Assembly: GCA_021850095.1 (NCBI GenBank)
Contig: JAJZRX010000021.1
Span: 1 to 42,998, forward strand
DNA length: 42,998 nucleotides
Direction: 5' to 3'
From: Deltaproteobacteria bacterium
GTDB taxonomy: Bacteria; Desulfobacterota; Desulfuromonadia; Geobacterales; Pseudopelobacteraceae
Under the pieces are notes generated by a model, which had not been told where the DNA came from, did no database searches, and saw nothing but the letters and a program-made list of their open reading frames with translations. The stretch's first letter is position 1. The number at the start of each line of letters is the position of its first letter. Below, in pieces: positions 8,589 through 17,212 of the stretch. A program made the position numbers and the translations under genes.

Positions 8589-8813
8589 ATGGCTAAAGCA
8601 CCTTTCAATATTCAGGATCAGTATCTCAATCAGGCCCGCAAAGAGCGGGTGCGCGTGGCGATCATCATGATGTCGGGCGATAAACTGGAGGGATTCATCA
8701 AGTCCTTTGACAACTTCTCGGTTCTGCTTGATTCCAGCGGCGACATCCTGATCTACAAACACGCCATCTCCACAATAACTTCGGCGGATGGCTCCTTCCG
8801 GCTGCACCAGTAG
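8589..8813 (+). CDS. hfq: RNA chaperone Hfq
   Basis: Sm-like hexameric protein that helps small RNAs pair with mRNAs. The 74-residue product has IQDQYLNQARKER at its start, the Sm1 region with DKLEGFIKSFDNFSVLL and the Sm2 signature YKHAIST. There is almost no C-terminal tail, as in many non-enteric Hfq proteins. GGGAGG immediately precedes the ATG, and the gene lies three bases after miaA. Its presence makes trans-acting small RNAs plausible in this genome, which bears on the candidate small RNA near 17.5 kb. Confidence 0.96.
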   Translation: MAKAPFNIQDQYLNQARKERVRVAIIMMSGDKLEGFIKSFDNFSVLLDSSGDILIYKHAISTITSADGSFRLHQ

Positions 8814-8824
8814 TCTTCTCAAAC

Positions 8825-8858
8825 AAGCCCCCCGGGCATCGAGCTGCGGGGGGCTTTT
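8825..8858 (+). terminator. Rho-independent terminator after hfq
   Basis: Ten-bp GC-rich stem (AAGCCCCCCG / CGGGGGGCTT) with a 12-base loop and TTTT at the end, 11 bases after the hfq stop. It closes the mutL-ligB-miaA-hfq run. Confidence 0.9.
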
Positions 8859-8876
8859 CGGTGGTAAAACGATTCC

Positions 8877-9950
8877 ATGCCAAAAAGCTCAAAAATCCTT
8901 CTGACCGTTGCGCTGTTGCTGTTGGTTCTGACCGCGGCGGCGCTCTATTTCTCTTCCGCCGTTTTTCTGCAATTATTCATTGCCTTTGCACTGGCCTACA
9001 TCCTCAATCCGGCGGTGGCTTTTCTGGAGAATAAAGGGGTCAGGCGACTGTACGGGATTCTGATCGTTTTCGCGCTCGCCCTGGTGGTCTGTGCCGGTTT
9101 TACGATTTTTATGGTCGCATCCATCAGCGCCGAATTTTCCAAGATGCAGCTCAATCTGCCGGCCTATGCCCACCACCTGTATGAAATCACGCCGCCAGCG
9201 GTCAAGGGGTATCTGAATATCGAGACCCCGGACAAACTGGCGCTACGGATGAATGAGCTGTTGCAGCAGGTTCGCAGTGCTGCGCCGGATCTGCTGAAAC
9301 CGCTGCTGGCCTTTCTGCAGAAGGCGCTGACCTCGACCGTCTCGTTTATCCTGGCCGTGCTGGGGTATCTGATTATCCCGGTTTACCTGTTTTATCTGCT
9401 GTTTGACCTGCCCCGGCTCAAGATTTTCGTCGAGTCCTTCATACCCGAGCGCTTTCGGGCAGTGTATTCAGAGAAGTTGTCCGAAATTGACACGGTGCTG
9501 TCCGGTTTCGTGCGCGGCCAGCTTTCGGTTTGCGCTATACTGGCCCTGCTGTACAGTGTCGGTCTCTACTTTATCGGCATCGATCTGGCGATCGCCATCG
9601 GTACCCTGGCCGGGGTGACGTTTATCATCCCTTATGTTGGCACGATTATTGGTATATGTTTTTCGGTCGTGATGGCGCTGCTCAAGTTCAACGACATCCT
9701 GCATCCGCTGCTTTGCCTGGGGTGGTTTGGACTGGTGCAGGCCCTGGAGGGGATGGTCATCACACCCAAGGTTGTCGGTGACACGGTTGGCCTGCATCCT
9801 CTGGTGGCGATTGTGGCGCTTCTGATCGGCGGGCAACTGTTCGGAATCATCGGCATGCTGCTGGCGGTGCCGTTAACGGCGGTGCTGCAGGTGTTTTTGC
9901 GCTCGCTGGCAGATTATTACCGCAAATCCGAATTCTTCCGGGAGGTCTGA
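8877..9950 (+). CDS. AI-2E family transporter (PerM/TqsA-like permease)
   Basis: The 357-residue inner-membrane protein has two N-terminal hydrophobic helices, a central soluble stretch (about 85-140), and a block of further helices. The family signature region is present: LYSVGLYFIGIDLAIAIG, then IPYVGTIIG, and GMVITPKVVGDTVGLHP near residue 290-305. Members have been linked to autoinducer-2 export or to Na+/H+ antiport, but the substrate cannot be told from sequence. The ribosome-binding site before 8877 is weak. Its stop overlaps the next start by one base, so it is co-translated with the DUF512 protein. Confidence 0.88.
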   Translation: MPKSSKILLTVALLLLVLTAAALYFSSAVFLQLFIAFALAYILNPAVAFLENKGVRRLYGILIVFALALVVCAGFTIFMVASISAEFSKMQLNLPAYAHHLYEITPPAVKGYLNIETPDKLALRMNELLQQVRSAAPDLLKPLLAFLQKALTSTVSFILAVLGYLIIPVYLFYLLFDLPRLKIFVESFIPERFRAVYSEKLSEIDTVLSGFVRGQLSVCAILALLYSVGLYFIGIDLAIAIGTLAGVTFIIPYVGTIIGICFSVVMALLKFNDILHPLLCLGWFGLVQALEGMVITPKVVGDTVGLHPLVAIVALLIGGQLFGIIGMLLAVPLTAVLQVFLRSLADYYRKSEFFREV

Positions 9951-11278
9951 TGAAGGGCTTGCTGGTGGAAAGTGTACTGCCCGGCTCGATTGCGGAGGAG
10001 CTGGAAATTGAGCCCGGCGATCGGCTGCTGGCCGTCAATGGGCACTCCCTGCGCGATATCATCGACTACAGTTACCACACCGCTTCAGACGATGAACTGC
10101 TGCTGGAGATTGAAAAGCCGGATGGGGAACTCTGGGAACTGGAACTGCAGCGTGAGCCGGGTGAGCCACTCGGCCTGACCTTCCCGGCTCCCCAGCCGGC
10201 CCGCTGTGCCAATAACTGCCTTTTCTGTTTCGTCCACCAGCTCCCCAAAGGACTCAGGAAGCCGCTCTATGTCAAGGATGAGGACTATCGTCTTTCTTTT
10301 CTGAACGGCAATTATGTCACCCTGGCCAACCTGAAGCCGCAGGCCCTGTCCCGGATCATCCGGCAGCGCCTTTCCCCGCTCTACATTTCGGTGCATGCCG
10401 CCAACCCGGCCCTGCGCGAGCGGCTGCTGGGCAAGAGCGGCATACCGCCGATCATGGATCAGCTGCAACAGCTGGCGGATGCCCGTATCGCCATGCACAC
10501 CCAGGTCGTGCTCTGCCCGGGGCTGAATGACGGTCTTGAGCTGGAACGCACCGTGAACGAACTGGCTGGGCTGTATCCGGCGGTACAATCGCTGGCGGTG
10601 GTGCCGTTGGGTTTGACCGCCCATCGCCAGAAACTGCCGCAGCTGACACCGGTGGATGGCGAGTATGCCCGCGAATTTATCAAAACTTGGGAGCCACGGG
10701 CAAAGCAGTTGCGTAAGCGGCTGGGCCAGCCGTTTCTTTTCCTGGCGGATGAGTTGTATCTCAAGGCCGGACGGCAGTTTCCGCCGATCAGGGAATACGG
10801 CGATTTTCCGCAGATCGAGAACGGGGTGGGGATGGTGCCGCTCTTTGCCCGGGAGTCCGCCCAGGCCCTGCGCCGGGCCCGCCCGATCGGTTCTTTCAGG
10901 GTGACGGTGGTTACCGGTGTTTCGGCCGCCGGATTTGTCGCCGACTTCCTCCATAAACTCGGGCAGAAAACCGGACTGGAACTGGTCCCACTGGCGGTGG
11001 AGAACCGCCTCTTTGGAACAAGCGTCACCGTCAGCGGTCTGGTGGCCGGCCACGATATCCTTGCCGCATTGGCCGATCACGAAATCGGTACGGCGCTGCT
11101 GCTGCCGGATGTCATGCTGAAAGAGGGGGAGGGGGTTTTTCTGGATGACCTGTCACGGGAGGAATTGCAACGGCAAATCGGATGCCGGGTGCTGACCTTC
11201 GACTCCACCCCGCGCGGCTGTTATCGTGCGCTGGCGTCGCTGGGTCGGGTTGTTAATAGGAACCGCATCTTCCAATAA
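9950..11278 (+). CDS. PDZ domain plus radical SAM-like DUF512 protein
   Basis: The 442-residue protein starts with a PDZ-like domain (about 1-68, with the PGD...VNG core), followed by a CxxxCxxC cluster (C86, C90, C93) that would bind a [4Fe-4S] cluster as in radical SAM enzymes. The C-terminal DUF512 domain holds the VTGVSAAGF, NRLFGTSVTVSGLVAGHD and LPDVMLKEGEGVFLDD signatures. Families with this order are described as putative FeS-containing proteins; the reaction is unknown. GGGAGG sits right before the ATG and inside the end of the AI-2E gene. It is the last plus-strand gene before a block of convergent minus-strand genes. Confidence 0.9.
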   Translation: MKGLLVESVLPGSIAEELEIEPGDRLLAVNGHSLRDIIDYSYHTASDDELLLEIEKPDGELWELELQREPGEPLGLTFPAPQPARCANNCLFCFVHQLPKGLRKPLYVKDEDYRLSFLNGNYVTLANLKPQALSRIIRQRLSPLYISVHAANPALRERLLGKSGIPPIMDQLQQLADARIAMHTQVVLCPGLNDGLELERTVNELAGLYPAVQSLAVVPLGLTAHRQKLPQLTPVDGEYAREFIKTWEPRAKQLRKRLGQPFLFLADELYLKAGRQFPPIREYGDFPQIENGVGMVPLFARESAQALRRARPIGSFRVTVVTGVSAAGFVADFLHKLGQKTGLELVPLAVENRLFGTSVTVSGLVAGHDILAALADHEIGTALLLPDVMLKEGEGVFLDDLSREELQRQIGCRVLTFDSTPRGCYRALASLGRVVNRNRIFQ

Positions 11279-11305
11279 AAATGGCCGGGGAAAATCCCCG
11301 GCCAT
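11275..11305 (-). terminator. Terminator at the convergent junction, oriented for the minus strand
   Basis: Perfect 11-bp stem (ATGGCCGGGGA / TCCCCGGCCAT) with AAA loop at 11281-11305. The T-run follows the stem only when read on the minus strand (TTTTATT toward 11275), so it best serves the minus-strand gene ending at 11338. It could also slow plus-strand transcription leaving the DUF512 gene. Confidence 0.75.
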
Positions 11306-11337
11306 AAACGAGCTCAACGTATAAAAAACTGCAGCTG

Positions 11338-11700
11338 CTACATTCCCATCGTGTGCTCCGCCACACCGATCTCCATCAGGTATATGCGGGTGTTGACCGA
11401 GTATTTCTCGCCCGAGCGGCTGATCAATGCGATCACTTTTTCAAGAACAGCCCGGGCCAGGTCATTTTCCGAAGAGGTGCGCGGGTCGTTGCTGCGGGCA
11501 AAGACCATGATCCTGATGTCCGGGCCCACATCACGGGCACTGGCCTGGGAAAACTCGAGTGAAACCTGTTCCGGTTCGATAATTGCCAGCCGTCCGCCGG
11601 GTACTTCCAGGGTTTTGGCAATAATAACCGGCAACTCCCTGGCCAGATCATCCAGCACATTTTCCTTTAGATTGGCTTTGTAAACGATCGATACATTCAT
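11338..11700 (-). CDS. Small protein resembling the DUF1904/tautomerase fold
   Basis: The 120-residue product begins after a strong GGGAGG site. It shows a beta-alpha-beta pattern: VSIVYKANL, an amphipathic helix (DDLARELPVIIAKTLEV), VSLEFSQA, IRIMVFARS, a second helix ending VLEKVIALISR, and a C-terminal strand region VNTRIYLMEIG. This order resembles MIF/4-oxalocrotonate tautomerase-like small proteins such as DUF1904. It lacks the catalytic N-terminal proline of true tautomerases. The fold assignment is my inference and function is unknown. It follows the membrane TPR gene with a 30-base gap and is probably co-transcribed with it. Confidence 0.6.
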   Translation of the reverse strand: MNVSIVYKANLKENVLDDLARELPVIIAKTLEVPGGRLAIIEPEQVSLEFSQASARDVGPDIRIMVFARSNDPRTSSENDLARAVLEKVIALISRSGEKYSVNTRIYLMEIGVAEHTMGM

Positions 11701-11730
11701 TGATTCATCCTCCCGTGGTCTGTCCGATCT

Positions 11731-12471
11731 CTATTTCCTGACGGTCATGCGGCGCTGCATGCGGCCCCCCATGGCTGCCATCTGGTGTTTCTGCAGGGCG
11801 CCCAGACTTTCCAGGTGAAACTGGAACCAAAGATCGCCATAGGCACGCATATTCATCTTTTTGCCTTTTTCAAGCGCCTCCAGATTGTCTTTCAGCTTTT
11901 CGTCGCCGGGAAGCTTCTTCAGTCCTTTGGCAAGTATCTCCTTGGCCTTGGCCGGTTCACCGGTTTCATTCATGCAGTAGGCGTACAGGCTCCAGAGCAG
12001 CGATTCCTTGGCGTTCCACTGAACCGCTTTTTCAAAGGTGCTGATCATCTTGTCCTTTTTCTGGCGTTTCATGTAAGACACTGCCAGCATAGCCGTGGCG
12101 GCCCAGTTCTTGAAAAACGATTTTTCCAGATGGGGAAAGGCGTTGGCAAAATCACGCTTCATATAATAGATCATGCCGATCTGGGAATGGATCTGACCTT
12201 CCACATACAGCTGCCATTTGCCGTACTGCAGGGCATCCTTCAGTTCGCGGATCGCCTTTTCAAAACGGGGCGGCTGGGCCTGGAGATCCTTGGCGGCAGT
12301 TTCCATCGAGGCCATGACTTTTTTCATCGTAATGCGCGAGAAGAGGAGAAAAACCAGCGCAAAAACGATCAGGGCGATCAGCAGCCCGATCCACCAGGAA
12401 AGTTTGAGGACCAGCAGCAGTATCAGAAACACCGCAGCTGACGCGCCGGCGGAGATGAGAATGTTGTACAT
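11731..12471 (-). CDS. Membrane-anchored TPR-like protein
   Basis: The 246-residue product has two hydrophobic segments at its N-terminus (about 5-23 and 27-45), then a soluble helical region with repeats of TPR character: AIRELKDALQYGKWQ, QIGMIYYMKRDFANAFPHLEKS, AMLAVSYMKRQKKDKMISTFEKA and AYCMNETGEPAKAKEILAKG. The C-terminus is basic and Met-rich. This design suits a scaffold held at the inner membrane, but no partner can be named. It lies between the MltD-like gene upstream (43-base gap) and the small DUF1904-like gene downstream, all on the minus strand. Confidence 0.75.
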   Translation of the reverse strand: MYNILISAGASAAVFLILLLVLKLSWWIGLLIALIVFALVFLLFSRITMKKVMASMETAAKDLQAQPPRFEKAIRELKDALQYGKWQLYVEGQIHSQIGMIYYMKRDFANAFPHLEKSFFKNWAATAMLAVSYMKRQKKDKMISTFEKAVQWNAKESLLWSLYAYCMNETGEPAKAKEILAKGLKKLPGDEKLKDNLEALEKGKKMNMRAYGDLWFQFHLESLGALQKHQMAAMGGRMQRRMTVRK

Positions 12472-12513
12472 CGGAAAATCCTTTCGTTGTGTAACTCTGG
12501 GGGTAAGCGGGAA

Positions 12514-14010
12514 TCAGCTCTTGGATGCGGCTGGAACCATTTCGCCGTTCTTTTCGATAAACTTGGCGATGATGATGCGACGACCCGGTTTGAGTGCAAC
12601 CTTGACTTTCAGGTTGTTCCAGGCGGATAGCAGTTTAGGCGAAACATTGAAGCGCTTGGCCAGTTCCCCGAGGGTGTCACCCTTCTTGACGGTGTAGAAC
12701 TTGTTGTAATCGCCCCTGGCGGCAAGTTTGCGGGGCGTGCGTCCTTCGTGGCCGAAGTCCACGGTCTGCCGGGCAGGAACGATCAGGGTTCTGCCCGCCA
12801 GGCGGCTGTTGACATTCAAGCGGTTCAATTCGGCCAGCGCTGCCGGCGTCATGCCGAACCGCCCGGCAATTTTTTTCAGAGAATCCCGTTTGCCGGCCTT
12901 GTAGCGGGTGTAGAACGTCTTTTCAGTGAAACGCTGGTCTTGCGGTATTTTGGCAAATTCTGCTTCAAAGTGCTGTCTGGTTCCCTTGGGTATTTTCAAC
13001 TGGTAATCGGGATAGTTGGGGGGGGTACACCAGTGCCGCAGATCCGGATTGAGTTCCTTGATGGTTTCATAGCTGGCGCCGGTCAGGCGGGCGACCAGAT
13101 CCAGATTGGTGCGCGATGGGATGGTGACGGTGTCAAACTGGATCGGCGGCAGGTAGGCCACATCGGAAAAGCCGAAACGGGCCGGATCCTTGGCGATTAT
13201 GGCGGCCGCCAGAAGCTTGGGGACGTATTCCTTGGTTTCGCGCTTCAGATAGGAACCCTGGGAAATTTCCCAGAAATCAGTGGTGTTGTACATGTCGATG
13301 GCGCGCAGGATCTTGTTTTCACCGGCGTTGTAGCCGGCGGCGGCCAGGTACCAGTCCCCCTTGAACATCCCGTACAGTTCTTTCATGTACAGCGCCGCGG
13401 CGGTGGTGGCCTTGACCGGATCCTTGCGCTCGTCCACCCATTGATCGATCCGCAGGGAGTAACGCCGTCCGGTTTCGGAGATGAACTGCCAGGGGCCGAC
13501 GGCATTGGCCCAGGAGCGGGCGTTCATCTGGAATCCGCTTTCGATCATGGCCACATAGACCAGATCTTCCGGCATTCCCTCGCGTTTCAGAATTTCCTTC
13601 ATCATCGGGATATAGCGGGATGAGCGCGCAAGCCAGTGTGAAAAAGACTGCTTGCCCCTGGTCTGGAAGTAATACAGGAAATATTCGACCTTGCTATTGA
13701 GGGTCAGGGGGATGTCGGAAACCGGCAGATCGATATCGGGCAGCGATAGATTGCCGCCATCGATGCTTTTTTCCTGAAGCTCTTCCAGTGAAAACAGATC
13801 GGCCACCGCTGGGACGTCTTCAGCGTCTCCGGCGTCGATCTCGTCGGCCGGGATCAGTTCCAAGGGCTTGTTAGCGGAGAGTAGCGGCGCGTTCGGCCGG
13901 GTCAGCTCCGCCAGGAGCGGTTGGATCGGCTCGGTGGCGAAAGCCGGAAGCGCACAAAGTACAACGGCAACTGACACGGCCGCATATCGGTAAAGGCTGG
14001 ATTTGATCAT
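12514..14010 (-). CDS. mltD: Membrane-bound lytic murein transglycosylase D-like, two LysM domains
   Basis: Cleaves peptidoglycan glycan strands without hydrolysis. The 498-residue precursor has a signal peptide (about 1-26, ending AFA), an acidic linker, a family 1 SLT domain with the catalytic Glu in MIESGF (E157), AVGPWQFI and AAAGYNAGEN, and two C-terminal LysM repeats for peptidoglycan binding (about 395-440 and 455-497, the second starting FYTVKKGDTLGELA). The start at 14010 is chosen because it puts the signal peptide at the N-terminus; a TTG at 14049 in frame would add a short basic leader, and neither has a strong ribosome-binding site. The signal has no lipobox, unlike E. coli MltD, so it is probably periplasmic. 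Confidence 0.9.
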   Translation of the reverse strand: MIKSSLYRYAAVSVAVVLCALPAFATEPIQPLLAELTRPNAPLLSANKPLELIPADEIDAGDAEDVPAVADLFSLEELQEKSIDGGNLSLPDIDLPVSDIPLTLNSKVEYFLYYFQTRGKQSFSHWLARSSRYIPMMKEILKREGMPEDLVYVAMIESGFQMNARSWANAVGPWQFISETGRRYSLRIDQWVDERKDPVKATTAAALYMKELYGMFKGDWYLAAAGYNAGENKILRAIDMYNTTDFWEISQGSYLKRETKEYVPKLLAAAIIAKDPARFGFSDVAYLPPIQFDTVTIPSRTNLDLVARLTGASYETIKELNPDLRHWCTPPNYPDYQLKIPKGTRQHFEAEFAKIPQDQRFTEKTFYTRYKAGKRDSLKKIAGRFGMTPAALAELNRLNVNSRLAGRTLIVPARQTVDFGHEGRTPRKLAARGDYNKFYTVKKGDTLGELAKRFNVSPKLLSAWNNLKVKVALKPGRRIIIAKFIEKNGEMVPAASKS

Positions 14011-14066
14011 AGGTCGTGGGAGTATAAAGGAAGCTTTCCGGAAAGTCAACGGCGCCGAAATCGCCT

Positions 14067-14936
14067 TCAGAGCGGTTCTTGCGGCTGGCGGTCAGATGAC
14101 GCCAGCTGCGACGGAACTGATTTATTCTGCAGATACCAGATCAGCTGCATTCCGGCCAGCACGATGATCCAGCTGGTAAAAATCCAGATCATGAACACCG
14201 GCAGCAGGGCCAGGGTGCCGTAAATCGCGTTGTAGCGTGAAACGCCGATTTGCAGATGGATGTAGAGCCATTGTGCCATCTGCAGCGTCGTACCGGCGGT
14301 CAGGCTGCCGATCAGAGCATTTTTGAAGCTGATGCGGGTGTTGGGGATGAACTTGTAAAGGAAGAGCAAGGCGATCCAGGTACTCAAATAGGGCGTCAGG
14401 CTGATCAGCGTCAAGAGGGAACTCCCAAAGCCGGGCAGTCCGAAAATCCAGCGCAGCAGGTTCTGGTTCTGCAGGGCCGTGGTAATGATGACCGACAGAG
14501 CCAGCAGCAGCGGAATGCTGAAAATCACGATCAGGTAGTCGCGAAATTTGTGGTGGTAGGCTTTGCCGCGCTCCAGTTCGCATATCTGGTTGAAGGCATC
14601 CTCGGCAGTGTCGAGCGTGGCCATGACCGACAGCAGCAGGGTGGCTATTCCGACTGCTCCCAGCGAAGCGACACTGGTACTGTGGATGTAGTCAATTATG
14701 AGTGTGATGACACCGTGGGAACCGGCGGCGACATTGGAGAGAATCACCGGCGTCAGGCTGGTGTGCACGTTCAGCAGCTTGAGGATGGTAAAGACAATCG
14801 CCAGAAAGGGCACGATCGAGAGCAGACTGGAAAATGACAGCGCGGAAGCGTAGATGGGACAGCGGTCGTCCATGAATTTGACCAGCAGCAACCTGAGCAT
14901 GCTGGCAGCCGTATGTAGTCGACGCGATATGGGCAT
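14067..14936 (-). CDS. YihY/BrkB-family inner-membrane protein
   Basis: The 289-residue product has the YihY (formerly 'RNase BN') layout of about six membrane helices, with the hallmark YASALSFSSLLSIVPFLAI near residue 30 and YGTLALLPVFMIWIFTSWIIVLAG near the end. The family is unrelated to the true RNase BN and its role is unsettled. The ATG at 14936 is 17 bases after the GIY-YIG stop. The same frame stays open far upstream over the GIY-YIG gene, but that part is an overlapping shadow. No strong ribosome-binding site precedes the start, which may depend on coupling. Confidence 0.85.
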   Translation of the reverse strand: MPISRRLHTAASMLRLLLVKFMDDRCPIYASALSFSSLLSIVPFLAIVFTILKLLNVHTSLTPVILSNVAAGSHGVITLIIDYIHSTSVASLGAVGIATLLLSVMATLDTAEDAFNQICELERGKAYHHKFRDYLIVIFSIPLLLALSVIITTALQNQNLLRWIFGLPGFGSSLLTLISLTPYLSTWIALLFLYKFIPNTRISFKNALIGSLTAGTTLQMAQWLYIHLQIGVSRYNAIYGTLALLPVFMIWIFTSWIIVLAGMQLIWYLQNKSVPSQLASSDRQPQEPL

Positions 14937-14953
14937 ACTTTTGTATACCACAA

Positions 14954-15289
14954 TCAATCCTGTTTGCCGGTCGAAGTGTCTGGCCGGAAGGTTTGATCGG
15001 CCGCCCAGCGGACCAGGGCCGCTTTGTCCCTGTTTGCCAGCGCCTTGATCTGTATTTCCCGCTTGCTGGCCGTGCTGCGGCTGTGCCCTTCTTCCAGATA
15101 CGCTATTTCGAGCGGATTGCGTGTCCTGAAAAATTTGGCACCCCGCCCCTCGGCATGTTGCCGGAAACGGCGCGCGGGATCGGTGGTTATCCCGGTGTAG
15201 AACGAACCGTCCGCGCAGCGGATGATATAGACGCTCCAGTTTGTATATGATGTGCTGTTTTGCGAAGTCCAATCGGGAGGCGGCTTCAT
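14954..15289 (-). CDS. GIY-YIG domain protein (YhbQ-like)
   Basis: The 111-residue product holds a GIY-YIG nuclease-fold domain with VYIIRCADGSFYTGITTD, an Arg-Arg-Phe-x2-His (RRFRQH), FFRTRNPLEIAYLEE and a conserved Lys/Arg-rich helix. It matches the small YhbQ/UPF0213 class, proposed to act on structured DNA, though its physiological role is unclear. AGGAG lies before the ATG at 15289. It is followed closely by the YihY gene and preceded by a terminator that separates it from the YtxH-DUF948 pair. Confidence 0.85.
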   Translation of the reverse strand: MKPPPDWTSQNSTSYTNWSVYIIRCADGSFYTGITTDPARRFRQHAEGRGAKFFRTRNPLEIAYLEEGHSRSTASKREIQIKALANRDKAALVRWAADQTFRPDTSTGKQD

Positions 15290-15321
15290 ATGCTGCTCCT
15301 GAAATACGGGCTGATAACGAT

Positions 15322-15351
15322 AAAAAGCCCACCGTTTTGGGTGGGCTTTTT
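15322..15351. terminator. Bidirectional-looking rho-independent terminator
   Basis: Twelve-bp stem (AAAAAGCCCACC / GGTGGGCTTTTT) with a GTTTTG loop. T-runs appear on either strand. It lies 22 bases after the ytxH-like stop on the minus strand, so it ends the DUF948-YtxH unit. Confidence 0.88.
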
Positions 15352-15372
15352 ATCGTACTGTCACGTTGTGTA

Positions 15373-15678
15373 CTACTGTACCGAGCTGCGTTCTTTGTGC
15401 ATCGCTTCGCGTCCGGCCTCGATTGCCGATGCCAGGATCGATTTCTTCTCCACGATGGTTTCCTTGCCTTCTTCGATAGCGGATTTGATTTTCTCCTGGG
15501 CTTCCTTGGCGTACTCCTTGATCTTGTCCACCGCGTCATCGGTCAGGTCGGCGATGTTCTCGCGCATTTCACGACCACTTTTGGGTGCGTACAGCAGTGC
15601 CAGACCTGCACCGATGGCTGCTCCGGCCACAAACGATACCAATACGGTTCCTGCGGATACTCCCTCTTCTTTGGACAT
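15373..15678 (-). CDS. YtxH domain protein
   Basis: The 101-residue product has the YtxH-type start: a short acidic leader, a Gly/Ala-rich membrane helix (VLVSFVAGAAIGAGLALLYAP, split by no breaks) and the basic KSGREMRE motif, followed by a long charged coiled-coil (IADLTDDAVDKIKEYAKEAQ and on). Family members are stress-associated membrane-anchored proteins of unknown mechanism. It sits two bases after the DUF948 gene. DUF948 and YtxH are frequent neighbours in Firmicutes and Deltaproteobacteria, which supports a joint envelope-stress role. Confidence 0.88.
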   Translation of the reverse strand: MSKEEGVSAGTVLVSFVAGAAIGAGLALLYAPKSGREMRENIADLTDDAVDKIKEYAKEAQEKIKSAIEEGKETIVEKKSILASAIEAGREAMHKERSSVQ

Positions 15679-15680
15679 GG

Positions 15681-16076
15681 CTAATTACCTCCTTGTTTTT
15701 TAAGATAACGATCAAGCACATATTTCCCTGCCACCTTGGCTCCGGTTGCCCAGACCGAGGTGGTGTTGAGAACGTTTGTCACAACCCCCACCGAGCGGTT
15801 GATGGTGTGCAGATTGGTTCCCGTTTCACCCAGCGCCGACATGAAACGCTTGACGTCGTCAGTGTGTTCCACCACCCCGCCGCCAACGGTTTTCAGCTCC
15901 GCCAGCACACTGGTCAGTTCCTGGATGGTCGGCTGAAGCTCTTTATGAACCATTTCGCTCAATGCGCCGACCGACTCGAACGTGCGCCTGGCGCTCAGTA
16001 TGGTCGGGATCAGCGTGGCTACCAAAATACAAATTGCAACCGTTATGATGATCAATGCAATTCCGGTCAGGGTCAT
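15681..16076 (-). CDS. DUF948 membrane protein
   Basis: The 131-residue product begins with a single N-terminal membrane helix (about 5-27), followed by helices with the DUF948 pattern: LQPTIQELTSVLAELKTVGGGV and a C-terminal VWATGAKVAGKYVLDRYLKK. Function is unknown. It is the first gene of a two-gene unit with YtxH and has a recognisable promoter about 40 bases upstream. Confidence 0.85.
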   Translation of the reverse strand: MTLTGIALIIITVAICILVATLIPTILSARRTFESVGALSEMVHKELQPTIQELTSVLAELKTVGGGVVEHTDDVKRFMSALGETGTNLHTINRSVGVVTNVLNTTSVWATGAKVAGKYVLDRYLKKQGGN

Positions 16077-16116
16077 TTTATCTCTCCAGTGCCGAAGTCA
16101 ATTCAGCAGTTTTTAA

Positions 16117-16144
16117 AGTATAGAGCAAAAAAAGATTAATTCAA
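16117..16144 (-). promoter_or_regulatory. Sigma-70 promoter for the DUF948-YtxH unit
   Basis: Read on the minus strand: TTGAAT (16139-16144), a 16-base spacer with a T-run, and TATACT (16117-16122). The -10 box matches the consensus at five of six positions. The predicted start of transcription lies about 35 bases before the DUF948 ATG. Confidence 0.6.
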
Positions 16145-16158
16145 TCGAATAAACGACA

Positions 16159-17124
16159 TCAGGAGTCTGCAAGCCGTGCCCTGTTTCCAAGCATATCCTG
16201 CAGCACAACTTCTGCGGCCGAATAGGGATCAATGCTGCGGCTTCCCATCCCTTCCACAACCCTGGTCAGGGTGTCGTCCCCAGCCATAAACGCGAGCGCA
16301 TTTCTGAAAAGCCCGTCGCGCAGGATATCGAGGAAGTGGCGCTGATTGCGTTCGCGCAGAAAATTATCGATGGTGCCGCTGGCAAAGAGAAAGTCGCGGT
16401 GGGCCAGGATTTCTGCAGTCAGCTCTTCGATGCCGCTCCCGCGCTGGGCTTCGGTTTTCAAAACCTGCGGATTCCAGCTTCCCTCCGGAGCGTTGCGCAT
16501 CTCCAGCATGGTGGTCAGTTCGCGCGTGGTCCGGTCGGCGCCGTCCCGGTCGGCCTTGTTGACCACGAAAACGTCGCCGATCTCCAGGATGCCGGCCTTG
16601 ATGGCCTGGATGTCATCGCCCAACCCCGGCACCATCACCACGCAAGTCGTGTGGGCGGCCTTGACGATATCGACCTCGTCCTGGCCAACCCCGACGGTTT
16701 CGATGATGACGATATCCATCCCCAGGGCGTCCATGACCATGCCCACATCGGTGGTGGAGCGCGAAAGCCCGCCCAAGGCGCCGCGGGTAGCCAGACTACG
16801 GATAAAGACCCCCTCATCGCAGGAGTGGCGGTTCATGCGGATGCGGTCGCCCAGAATGGCGCCGCCGGTGAAGGGACTGGTCGGATCGATCGCCACCACG
16901 CCGACCTTCTGGCCCCGTGAGCGGAACGAAGCGGTCAGCTGATCCACCAGCGTCGATTTGCCGGCGCCGGGCGGGCCGGTGATGCCGATGATATAGGCCT
17001 GGCCGGTGTGGGGGTAAAGCTGTTTCAGCTCCTGAACCGCACTGGGGCGGTTGTCGTCGATGTCGCGCATCAGCCGCGCCGCCGCGCGGATATTGCCCTG
17101 TACTACCTGTTCTGCGAGAGTCAT
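16159..17124 (-). CDS. meaB: Methylmalonyl-CoA mutase-associated GTPase MeaB
   Basis: G3E-family GTPase that protects and reloads adenosylcobalamin on methylmalonyl-CoA mutase. The 321-residue protein has a Walker A GPPGAGKST (50-58), DPTSPFTGGAILGDRIRM, FIRSLATRGALGGLS, the switch ETVGVGQDEVD and the NKAD base-recognition motif, all typical of MeaB/YgfD (once misnamed ArgK). The family length is 310-330. Methylmalonyl-CoA mutase is not in the window and would be expected elsewhere. No ribosome-binding site of note precedes the ATG at 17124, but residue alignment supports this start. Confidence 0.93.
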   Translation of the reverse strand: MTLAEQVVQGNIRAAARLMRDIDDNRPSAVQELKQLYPHTGQAYIIGITGPPGAGKSTLVDQLTASFRSRGQKVGVVAIDPTSPFTGGAILGDRIRMNRHSCDEGVFIRSLATRGALGGLSRSTTDVGMVMDALGMDIVIIETVGVGQDEVDIVKAAHTTCVVMVPGLGDDIQAIKAGILEIGDVFVVNKADRDGADRTTRELTTMLEMRNAPEGSWNPQVLKTEAQRGSGIEELTAEILAHRDFLFASGTIDNFLRERNQRHFLDILRDGLFRNALAFMAGDDTLTRVVEGMGSRSIDPYSAAEVVLQDMLGNRARLADS

Positions 17125-17212
17125 GGGATACCTGTGGTTGAAAGATTGGTGGGGCGAGGGGAGTCTATAGCACGATCCCGGCGGGAATTCAACCGGGGGC
17201 GAGACGACTGAT

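Noticed and set aside
12748-13623. Long plus-strand open frame of 291 codons opposite the transglycosylase gene
   Set aside because: It is a shadow of the mltD-like gene, with no family motifs and no ribosome-binding site.
14937-15539. Upstream in-frame extension of the YihY gene
   Set aside because: This part overlaps the GIY-YIG and YtxH genes in another frame, is rich in Arg/Ser without membrane segments, and crosses a terminator.
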